Of a stretch of DNA of 64,000 nt, positions 35,508 through 47,500 are shown piece after piece; the first letter of the stretch is position 1; each line of letters begins with the position of its first letter. The DNA lies in assembly GCF_963678635.1 (NCBI RefSeq), contig NC_087068.1, positions 41,627,649 through 41,691,648 on the forward strand, in the 5' to 3' direction. The position numbers and the translations under genes were made by a program. The notes under the pieces are model-generated. The model did no database searches and was not told where the DNA came from. It saw nothing but the letters and a program-made list of their open reading frames with translations. Source of the stretch: Symsagittifera roscoffensis. Its lineage: Eukaryota; Xenacoelomorpha; Acoela; Convolutidae.

Positions 35508-38500
35508 GTTCGTTATTCTATAGATAACATCAGTGAGACCACATATTCAGGGTGGCCACGGTATCAGTGCGAAGCGTGATCTATCAGTGCCAACACATTC
35601 ATATCAGTGCCAAAAAAAAATTTCCCTTTTTGTTTCATTAAAAATGGAAATTATTAAAAATGGAAGCAGGTTTACACAGTGGGATTTTTGCAGATAATAT
35701 AAGTAGATCCTCTGAAAAAAAGCAACGCGGAAAATTTTTTAAAACATTTAAGATCATTCATCCACGAGGGATGGGACCAACATACGAGCTGTACAGCTCA
35801 TCACGGCGAACCGCTGTTGTGCCCCTGCTTAAGAACTACATGCAATTTTTTTTGGTTATTTTTCTGGGCTGGGTAATGTTGCCTCACCCTCAAGCAACGA
35901 GCACGGATCATGGTGGGCCTCGAACATCCGACCTTTCGATTGAGAGGCGGAGACGTAACCACTTCACCATTGTGCTGGGAATATAATTTTCGAATGTTAA
36001 CTGTTTTTGTTTTGGCTAGGCGAAAAATTGTCAAAAAGAGAGAAAAAAAGCTGATATAAGATCTAGCCTTCGTGTTTTTACTGGATCACGCGAAACAATT
36101 TCACTATTATCAGAATGAATTTTTTTTAGTTTGTTCAAAGTGCAACTTTTTTATTTAGTTTTTAAATGTTTCAAAGTGATCCCCCTTCACTTTGAGCAGT
36201 TTCACGCCAATTTTTTTTCTCAGAAACTCAATTTACTGAAACATAACAACGTTTTTGAACATCTGCGGGAAAATTAGTAGCAATGATGCGTACTTTTTTT
36301 GAGGAAAATGTCATGAAGAGTAACTCAATTTGAGATGAAAAAATATATATTTACATCCTGTGGGAACCCCCTGCCTACATAAAGGCAGTTCAATTTGTTT
36401 TGTTCCCCGTCAAAATGACAGTGAAAGAACTTCTTTTGTTTGCTTATTTCAATGGAGGTTGTGTGGGTTTGGGTTTGATTGCTTCAGGATCGGCTAGACG
36501 GGAGGAGAGGATGAAGCGACTGAGCATGTTGTTCCCGGACACTGATGTGGACAAGCGGAGAAATGAGGAGCGACTGCAGATGTTGAAGGTCAGATTTGTG
36601 GAGGAAGTGACTGAACAGACCTCTGTGGACACGCAAAAGACAAATATCATTCACAGGTCATTCACATTTCATTCACTAGTAATGTTATAGTTTGCTGGAG
36701 TTCGTGAACACTTTTCCGACTGTGTTGACTGTTTTTTTTTCGAGTTGGTTTCGTTCGGCTGAATAATTTGGTACTCATTAGCATCGGTTTATCTCATTGT
36801 TGCAAGAATTTGATTGCCCCAGGTTCATCCGGACGTGCGTGTGGGCGATAAGAAAATGTCAAGTTTGTTATAATAAATAATGATTTTTGCTCAGCCTTAT
36901 CTACCGTAATTTCCTGTGTATATTTCCGACTAAATAATATTTTTGTTCAGCCTTGTCTTCCGTAACTTTTGCTCAGCCTTATCTACCGTGTATTTTTCCG
37001 ACAAGTTAGCATAAGTTCAAATTCTAAACCAGATTGAACTTTCTGTTCGATTCAATTTTTTTTTTTTGGAAAAGTAGAAAGTATGTGTGAGCTAATTTTG
37101 AGATAAATGAGAAAACTGCTTATAAGACTGCGGCTTAGTGGAGAAAAAAAATGGTTTTCTAATTTAATTGAAAGTATGTACCGACTTAAATTCATTGTAT
37201 TCAAATATGGGCTGTCATTTTTTTCAAATTTCTTCTCTCAAAAAGATGATGTGTCTTTTCAGTGGGCAGTTCATGTCCAGTCGAGTGTGGAGCAACAGAG
37301 GGAAGACGGGGGAGCAACAGAACCAGCTGAAGATACTGAAGGAACTCAAGAGCAACTTCTTTCCCTCCCTCAAGAACTTATTCACACACATCATCAACAA
37401 AGCCTACCAGTCAGTTCTACAAAATATAACAGATTAATCGATTGTTTTGCAAGTAGCTCGAATTAATCCGACCCTAGAGATGCGACTTCTGCGGATAGTT
37501 TTTGGATTTTGTTTCATTAATGTTTTCAATTTTTGGGGCTTGCTGTCAAATTTAGCTTCTCTAGGTCATTTCACATATGTAGCTTTAGTATTACAAAATT
37601 AAATATATTTTTCAGTCGCGTCACTGATTGATTTTGCTCATTGTATCTTTTTTAGCCTAAAAAGAAAATTCAAGTAGTTTTTTTTACTCTGGGAGATTTT
37701 TTGGGGGACATTTTTAATTGCGACTCGAATCACGACTGAGGGAGCTTAATTATGATATATAACTAGATATCATTTGATGTTTTTTGGTAGCTGGATTTGC
37801 GGAAAGAATGCACACGATTTATAATAAATACACAGCTCTGGTATCGTTTGCATTCTTGTTGTGATGAAAAATTTTAAGACCCCTAAAGAAAACTTCCGTT
37901 TTACACAAGCAGAGTTTTGTTATATGTGAGTTGAATTAGTATGTTAAAAACTAACCAGGCTAAAGTTTTCACAGTTTGTGGATGTTAAGTTTTGTTTTGT
38001 AGTGTGCGCCAACTGATCTCGCCAAAATGGAAGCAGTTCCGCGGCATAGACCTGGACGTGCCTTGCAAAGTCAGACTGAACAATCTTATCTGGAGGTGTT
38101 GGCATCTCCAGTGTAAGTATAACTTAGCAAAATGTTAAGGTATTCCCTTTGATGTAGTCAGATTGTATATTCGATCCTATGAAATGTATGTGTGCCAGGA
38201 TGAGCTATCACTTGGCCTCCTTCTTCAAGTGTATCTCATATTGACTGGATTTGGCTTTAATAGTGGTTCAACGTGAAAGTTCTAGGAGCAAAAAAAAACG
38301 GAAAACGGCCTGACACACAAAAAGCTTCGCTCGTCAAAATATCCGCCTGCAATGCAGAAAATATTACAAACGGACTATCCGTGTAGGTCAGCGAAATTGT
38401 TGCCTTTAAATATATCCTCTTCGAATAGCAGAAGCGAAATAATTATTGATATTACTCAATTTTTCTCCCTTTTCCGAATTTTATTCAATAGTCGCTTCAA

Positions 38501-41500
38501 ATTTTCTGCTGATTTTCCGTGTAAATGGATTAAGTTCTTCCTATTTAATTAAGGATAAAATAGCTTTGCGGTTGTTGTATGATGTTTAAAGTGCTTAAGT
38601 CTGCTTGTTCATTTTGAGTCTGCTTAAGTCTGCTTTGAATCATTTTTGAGGAGAAACCGTGCAAATACCTCCCCCCCCCCCCCCCCCATCGATTTATTTA
38701 GGGGGAAGAAAACACGAATTTTGGTCAAGATAACATTTGAAGAGAATGTTATATCAAATACAAAACAGATTTTACTCAGAGGCGAAGCTGCGCTTCGCAA
38801 ACACTAGCGAAAACATGACAAAAAGCAGCTTGATAAAGTGAAATAAGAAAAAATAGAAATAAGCTTCGAATTAGTTAAACTTTGCTATGTATCGGATTGG
38901 ACATGCGGCCTCGAGATTTGGATTCTCACGCCCTGCCCACGTGCGCTTAGCAATCGTGGAACACTAGTCACAAATAAAGCAGCTACAAAATGCTAATAAT
39001 TTTCCAATGCGATGCAGCAAAATTTGCACCAAATATGAATAGACACAATTTTGCTTGAAATAATTTTAAATTTAACAAATTTAAGGCATCCACGCTACCT
39101 TAACATGTAATAAATTGGAAGGCATAAAACCGCATTTTGTATAAATTATGCATTTCAAAATTGCTAGATATATTGAGTTAGAAAATTTCTGAAATTGAGT
39201 TTTATGATTACTATTTTGTTTGAAACAAATAAAGCTTTTTTTGGTTCATTTGATGATTTAAAAATGCATCAACTGTGTTAACTCATTACTAATCGAATGT
39301 CAAAGTACATGCTATCAAAAAGCTGTTTAGGTGCCAATGTTTGCGACTGAAGTTGGAAAAAAAAGAATCGTCATATTATTACATTACGCTCAATGAAGCT
39401 CGATAGTGTAAAAGAAAAGTTGTATTATTATACTACGCTCACTGAAGCTCGCTAGTGTAAATATCGAAACATTATTAATATTATGATTTAACTAATTTTG
39501 TAGCCCATGACATAACAAATTGTGCGAAAAGTTTTAAAAAATATTTTGTATTTTGCGTTTGTATGAATTGCATTTTATACACAATCAGTAGCGGATTTAG
39601 AGGGGGGGGGGCCTCAGTGATTTGACCCCCTGTCGACCCAAAGGGTCCCTCTTTGTACTATTTTGAGACATCCATTTTTGGTGACGGACCCTAAAAATGT
39701 TCTAAAGGCTCCTTCGGCGCCAATATATACTAATTTAGAGGGGGGAGCGCGCACCAAAAAAACGCGATTTTTTGGTCAAAATTTTCCAAAAAGTGCCGGA
39801 ATTTTTTGAAAATCTGCCCCCTCCCCCTCGAGAAATTCCTAGATCCGCCCCTGTACACAATTAATTATAGAATTAATGCATAATTGGGGAGGAAATTATT
39901 GGTAGGTCACAAGAGGGAAGGGAGATTGTACATTTGATCCATTTTTGATAAAGATAAAATAGAACATATGAACCACCCCACAATGGGTTCAAATTACCGG
40001 TCCGGTTATTATAAGAAATTTGTCGCTGTTTCAGTTTCTAAAAGGAGCAAACATCCAATGTGCAGGTTCATAGTGCCCAACGAGAAAGATCACAACCATT
40101 TAGATGCGCAGGTAAACACCTTATTCAATTAATCCCTCAATATCTCAGATGTATTCATGAGTAGATAGATATATAGACAGTAATGTATGTTAGCATCTCG
40201 TTCAGGCGCATGTTCTGGAAGGCAAGTACTGGCGCAGACAAGACTCCGCTGTCATCTCGGAGTACATGAGCTGGAGGTGGTACTACAAAATCAGAGTTAG
40301 TCTCACTCACTCGGACAGACAGAGGATAATGTCAATTGGTTCATTTCATGGTCAATTTGACTGATTTGTCTCATTCTGAAAATCATCCTGATTCTGAGTT
40401 CTCAAAATAAGCTGCCTGTAAACCGCCAGTGTCCAATTTCATCGGCAATTCTCTCGTTTTATATCATTGCTTTGCTTCTATGCAATTCAATCATCATGAA
40501 ATCATGTATTCTTGATATTACTTTTGGGACCAATTTCTTTCTGCAATCAAAATCAGACAAAAGTTATCAAAAGGTTGTATTTAAAAAGCCTGCAATCGAT
40601 CAACCGACTGATATTTTTTATCGAGAAAAAGTTTGAAAAAAGAAAACATCAATTTTCATTGTTTTAATTTTTTGAGCGATCTATTTTCCCACGCGGGAAC
40701 AAGGAGATTGCTCAATTGATCTTTTTTCTGTACTTCTGGCATCATTTTTTTCATGGTCGCCCTTAAATGCGTTTCAATCAGAGGCTTTCATCAGCATTTA
40801 GCTGGAAATGTATTCGTTTTTGTTTTTATTTCCAACGTTACTCAGCTTTCGTTTAGAATGAGAAATGTCCTCGCAGACACGACTTCGACACGAAGCGCTT
40901 CGCTGGTCTGCAATTTCCGAAGCAGCATCACAACCTGCCCGAGACATTTGTGGGAGGGAGGAACGCCGACTTCATCCAAAACAGCCTCTCTCAGTTTCAT
41001 CTGGTGTTACCGGTCGACCTTATGGATATAGAACCTTTTCAACCGAGTAAGTTGAAAGGAAGAATTACCTTTTGGTTTTGCTCATTCCGTGAATCAGATT
41101 TTTTCTTCAAACTTGTAAGTTTTTATTGAAGTAAGTAATAGACTGGCTCTTAGCAGAGTTTTGAGATTCCTTGTCTTCGCTTTGTTTTGCCCCTGAGTGA
41201 AAGCTGTTCCAGTGTATTAATTCTTTCAATTACAATTTTAACTATTTTCATTTTAATTGGAGCCGTGATTATGAACCTTATCCGAAATTTGTTTACTGCA
41301 TCTTCAGACTTGGAACTAATTTAGGAAATTTCCAGCAAAATTGTAGACAAACGCTTGCATAATTTTAGCAGAAACGTGGGAAAGTTTCTTGTTGAACAAA
41401 TTCTCCAATAGTCTTTGAATTTCTTTATTTGGTATGAAATTTCTGTTTGTTCATTCTAGGTTGCCACTTGTGTTCGGAAGTTAATTCTGAATTATTGAAA

Positions 41501-44500
41501 AAACCTCTTAGGTAAAATTGAGCTGTGAAAATATTTTTATTTCAGTGACTCCCCTCAACTTCGACTTATTGGTGAGTCATTTCAGATCTTTTTTGATCAT
41601 CTTTTCAAACTTTCTTCAAACTCTAATCACATCGAATGTGCAGTTTAAGTACGATATGAAATGATAAATGCTATCACGTTAATCCCTCCTATTTGTGAAA
41701 TGACCCTTAACTTCAGCTAATCAAATAAATTTGAGAGTAAAACTAAGAAATGCTCTTGAACTTTTCTATGATACAACAGTGCTTGCAAAACCGCTTGTAC
41801 TGTAGCTTCAAAGGTTTAAGATAAGTTAAATGCAGACGCCCTTTCAAATTTGAAGTAATTGAAGCGAAAATAATGCAGCTTCAAATCTGCGAGTTGAAAT
41901 TGGGCAAATGAAATTTTCTGTGATAAATGCACTTCGAAATATTGTTCTTTTCACGTTTTTGATGCCTTTTCTTTGTAGTATTCAAATTTTCTGTAATTTT
42001 CCAATGAATTGCTATAACCTTATAACATTTTTGTTGTTTTTTGTTATAATTTTTTTTATTATAAAACTCATCGACTGCGTTTAGAGCGCTGTTATAATTG
42101 TAAGAATAATCCAGTTAAATATCGTTAAAATGAGGAGAAATTAAGTCCAAAATAGAAATCGGAAAAAATGAATTGAGGCGACTAATTGTTAAGCTTGGTA
42201 GCAATGGCAATACAAACCGTATAAACATAATTAAAAAATCAAATCTTCTGATATTGAACCTCTGTGAAGTTGGAAATAGACATTTAATCGATTCTGGTTG
42301 GCCAATTAGGCTGAAAATTGTGCGTAATAAAAGTTTGGGAATCAGTAAGGCTAGAAAAGAATAACCCAAATTTTATTGCCTTCAGTGCGTTAGAATCATA
42401 TTTTTGCCAAAGTCACACGCCCTTTATATTGATCCAATTTATTCCACTCTTAAAGAATGACCTCGTCCTTTGAATTTCCAAATTGCAGGATTGGTGTCTG
42501 AAAAGTCTTGTATTTGTCAAAAATTAAAGCGTTCTCAGGACTATTTAAAGCATCAATTTTTTAAGTTTTGCATTTCTCATATATGTAGACGTAGAGATGT
42601 GTAACAGTTATTCAAACTCGATATGAACAATTTTAATAACTCGAAATGCTTACTTAAAGTTAGTTATGAGATATAACCATGGGTATATTTTGTCTCGCAA
42701 CCTAAAATTTATTTTCGATCCTATTTGAGATATCTGATGCAAACAGCATTGTTAATAAGTTTTTTTTTAACTTTTAGGACGACTTTGGAAAAATTGGATT
42801 CGACGTTTCAGAAGCTGATAAAAATTCAACTACCTCGAATTTCTTCTCACGTAAGTCCATTTTTCTTAATTTTCGGCTTTTAACAGTTAAGGATTTAAAC
42901 AGCAGCAATTTCTGTACTCGAATATGAACGTGGACCTTTTTCCTAAAATTTCAAATATCTTGCAGTTTTTTAATACAGTCAACAGATCTCATTTTTACTG
43001 GCGTTACTGTAGTGCAGGTACTGCTGTGGCGATCCATTCTTGTTTGAGCAAGATGAATTTGGAAGATAATTTAAAAAGCGTTTTTCTCAAATTGGGTTGA
43101 CTTTAGACAAAAAGTGCTGAGTACAAAACTTGCTTAGAATTTGTTTTGCTAAATTTGGGCCCAATATTTAACCCTAAAAATATCATTTTAAACTTTTAGG
43201 TCATTTAATAATTAAACCAAAACTTCGAAATCAGATACTGTCAAAATTATATCAAAGTGAGCCAAATTGCACCACAATAATTCTGCTTAAGTTCTAAGCA
43301 AGTTTTGTCCTCTGCACTTTTTGTCTAAAGTCAGCCCAGTTTGAGAAAAATGCTTTTTAAATTTCAACTTTGCGTTGTGTCCAGACAAAGCGAAGCTCAA
43401 ATGCGCTTTTCTCTAAGAGGGTTAAGATAAGACCTCACAAATTTTACCTCGAAAATGGGTTGTTTTGGCTTTTTCAGTTAATCAAGTATTACCAAGTAAA
43501 TTGATGTGAAAATTATATTCAAAGGAAACTCTTAAACAGCTCAACAAATATCTTAGAAAAATAAAATCTCCTAAAAATTTGTATAAGAGAACATATTTTG
43601 CTTGATAGCCAATAACTGTAATTTTTACTATGTAAAACTCCAACTCTTTGTTTAAAAACCAATTTTTAAAAATTTACGCATGTGTTTGAAAGTTGTACGC
43701 TTTTGAAGCTCTGTAGGGATGTGAAAGTGGCTTCTTTTGATATAACTTTTTCATCAATTAACAATGTACTCTCGGTGTAGTTTATGATTAATTAAAAAAG
43801 CCACAATCACCCATTTTGTGCTTTTCACTTTTGTCTAGTTTCAACTCAATTGAAAAAAAAAACGCGCTTGCTTTTTCAGATGTTGTTTATTGCGTCCGGT
43901 AAATTTAAATCAGCATTGTATAGGTCGTGATTTTTTTCTTTTTACTTTTCAGGAGAAGTCTTAAAATTAGTTCACGCTTATTTTTTTTCGCAGTTTGATT
44001 TTTTTAAGAATCAGTTCCTTTAAAAAGACGGCAAACTCTACGACCGAACAGCTTCTAGTTTTGAAAGTGGAATTCAATGATTACATTTGTGAGCTTAGTA
44101 TTAAAGTACGACTATTCTTTTTTCCGACCTAAGGCGCAATTATTGGTACCATTTTTGGGGAACCTTGCGGTTTTTTTTGATAGCATATGCTTTGATAGTC
44201 GACAAGTAATAAGTTATCACAGTTGATGCCTTTTTGATTCATCAGACGAACTGAAAAAAAGCTATTTGTTTTAAACAAGTCAATAAAAAAGTTCCATTTC
44301 AGAAATTTGCCTGCTCAATATATCTGACTTTTTTAATATAATGAACAATTTATTTACAATTTGGCTGTGTGCTTTCCAATTTTATTACATGCAAAATTAG
44401 TGCGGATACCTTTAGCTTAGTATATTCCAAATTATTTCATGCAAATATTGTTTTTATATATATCTGGTGCATAGCATTGGCATTTTTTTTACACTTGTAA

Positions 44501-47500
44501 CTGCTTTATATGTGACTAGTGCTTTTAAATTGTCAAGGGCATGTGGCTCACATACAAGGACAGGGGACTCTGAATCTCCTGGTCGTAGAATAGAACACAT
44601 CACAGCAGAATATTTAATTTCCAAGGCTTCTTTTTTCTGTTTCTATATTTCACTTAATAATAATTGATTTTTGTCGTTTTCTCGCTAGTGTTTGCAAATC
44701 GCAGCTTCGCCCGTTTGTCATAATTCCCAGCGATACCTATTGGTTAAGAGTAATGAAGGTAGTGAGTACTCTTATAAAGGTCTTGCTGATTTTTTTTTCA
44801 GGAAAAATTATTAAATTTTTTCTTCCCGCTCAATTTTGATTTAGTGGTTTCACTTGTGATTTTTTGAAGTTCAGTGCATTTCTATTGTTTAAAGGACTGC
44901 AAACTCCACTATCGGACAGCAAAGTAGTAAAGGTCCCGAAAAACGTGATCGACTTCTAATTCTTTAGTTTTTTTTTTCAGTTTCCTTGCGTGCATTACTC
45001 TTTTCCAACAATCAGTTGGCTATGTTCCAGTTTTTTTTTCAAATTGGCTTAAGTTTATGGAAAAAGTGTCTATCATAAACTGTTCTGGTTTTTCAAAGAA
45101 CTTAAAGACAATCACTTTTTTTTGTAAATTCTAAAGTTAAGACAAAAAATCAAGTCAACATTTTTCTGTTTACTTGCGTTGATTGATTTTTTTCCAACTG
45201 TCTGTTGGCTATGTTTTCTGAAGAGCAAGTGAAGTGCAACGTCGCCTCGATAAAGTTGTTTCATTGGTCTAAATCGGAAAAATGTGCCCATTCAATTGAA
45301 GGGCTGAAAGATGCGAAAATTACTGTATCGGTATTAAAGGTGCTCCTTATTTGGTGGCATCTTTGTATTTTCTATTCGATTGCTCCATAGCATTTGCTCC
45401 ATAGCATTATCACACTTGCAAGAGCAATTGACTTGTAAATTAGAGTTGAGCCCTTTTTTTTCCTGTCTACAATTTTTCTTACAGGCGACAGATCTCTGGT
45501 TGGAATCCCTACCGGACCTTGTTTTGTTTTCCATCATGTATGTATGTATCAATGTATGCCTAAATGTACGTATGCATGTATTTATGTATGAATAGGTAAT
45601 TATGTATAAATGTATATATGTTTGTATGTATGTATTTATGTATGTATGTATTTGATGCATGTATGTATTTTATGTATGCATGCATGTATATATGTATGTT
45701 TGTGTGTATGTATGCTTGCTTTTTTTATACCTTGCTTTTTTGAAATCTCAACTTCTTTCAGACCCGATATCTTTTGGTCTAAAGTAAAGCACGGGCCTTG
45801 GTAACATACGGTCTGGGGTTTGAGTCCGGGACGGACCTTGCTAATTTTTTAATGCATGGAAATGATTTTTGTGGAAAACTATCTTTTGTCTGCTTTTTTT
45901 TGTCGACTTACTGCCTAATGCATGGAGTTTTTTCAATGCATCTTTTTTTTCAAATTTTTTATTTTGTCAATTCCAACTGTTATTGAAAGGTGGTCTGTAG
46001 TTCGTAAATTTACCAAATTTGATAGTGTGTATATTTATTTACCAAATTTGATAGTGTGTATATTTTTAATTGAATGGGTTCTGTTTTTGCTATATTGACT
46101 TGTTGATCTCAATTTGTGGGTCGTTTAAAATGCAAAAATAGTTTTCATGCTTTTGTGCGTTTCAAAAATTGAGGCGTAAAATTAATTAGCTCAAAATTTT
46201 TCTGTTCATTTTTTTGGCCTAATTGGTCTCACCCTAAGATTGTCTGCTTAGTTTCTACTCGGCAAATGATTTTGAATACTGATTTAACGGTGAAGATGGT
46301 GTTTTGTGGCGTATTTTCCTCAGAATACAGAGCATTCGCGAAAAAAAATTTTTTGAGTTGAAAAAATGTCTTCGACTTAATTGTTAATCTTAGTTGCGAC
46401 TTGGATTTTTCAAAAAAAAAGAACGATTTTCTGTCTGCGAATTTACAGCGCTATCTTTGTGTTGTATCGCATGTGATTCGAAAATCTCTTCGCCTCTGTG
46501 TATGTTTGTATCTGGCTTATTGGTAGCTAGTTCTTGTTTGATAAAAATAACAGGTATTTTGAAAATGTCTGGGAGTTGGGTTTTTTATTATTAATTTTTG
46601 AGACGCTTTTGATAGTTTTTGCTTTTCGCAAAAACTTCGACTTTTCTCGAGAACTACCCTGCCGATTTTCAAAAAGGAGGTATCAATGGAGAAACCGGCT
46701 ACTCCCCTGTGTGCCTGGATTTTCTGCTAGTCTCTTTTTACTTCACCGGACGTTCTACGATTTACGAAAATTTTACTGGGGGGTTTCGACCCATTTTTGT
46801 TCCGACTAATTGATAAATGTGGAGGAACTTTGTATTCGGGTGTGTTTTAGTTTTTTCTTTTTTTGTTTTCACCGCAATTGCAGGAATCACAAATAGTTAT
46901 CGGAATGGTTCGAGTGATCTATAATATAAAAGACCTTTTAGTCGAGATTCGAACGACACTTGAGAATTTTCCAAACATTTTTCCCATTAAGAAAAACCGA
47001 CTGAAATTTTTTAGTCCATTTTTGAGCGATCAAAGTGATTGAGTAACATTCGTTATATATAAGTATTGGCCATTTAGGCTGAAAAAAACTTCATTTTACT
47101 AAGATGAAAACCAATTTTGGAAGCTTCATTAAGAATTTTCTTGGCAATAAAAATTTTCATATTAAGTTTTTTGTTTATTTATTTTTTGAACCCAATTTAT
47201 GCTCAATTCACTAACTTTTCACGCGTTTGTATGGTTCTATAATCTCACCACGCAGAAGAAGCGACGCTAATTTGAAGATAAAAAAGTTGCAGTTTTTTAT
47301 GAATGTGGTCGGAACATTCTGTGCTATTTGCATGGCAATCCTGTTTCGATTGTTTTTTTTTCGAAAATTACCCTGCCGAATCGGATGCTGACGGTTTAAT
47401 CAAAAGAACAAACTTTTTTGAATGTTTGCTGCCCGAATGGTGTCGTCCTAATTTTTTAATGTTCAATTTCCCAAAAACGACCGTGCCAACTCTAAAAAAA

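Noticed and set aside
36415-36487. ATG at 36,415 as the start codon of the Mondo protein
   Set aside because: The frame is open, but a splice acceptor (gattgcttcag) at 36,477-36,487 with the right phase lies between this ATG and the helical, Mondo-like sequence. The residues before it look like translated intron. It remains possible for an alternative transcript.
45334-45660. Minus-strand frame rich in His, Ile, Tyr and Thr
   Set aside because: It is the translation of the (TATG)n microsatellite.
45780-45840. tRNA-like B-box string (ggtttgagtcc) in Mondo intron 11
   Set aside because: Only a B-box-like match is visible; there is no A box at the right distance and no cloverleaf.
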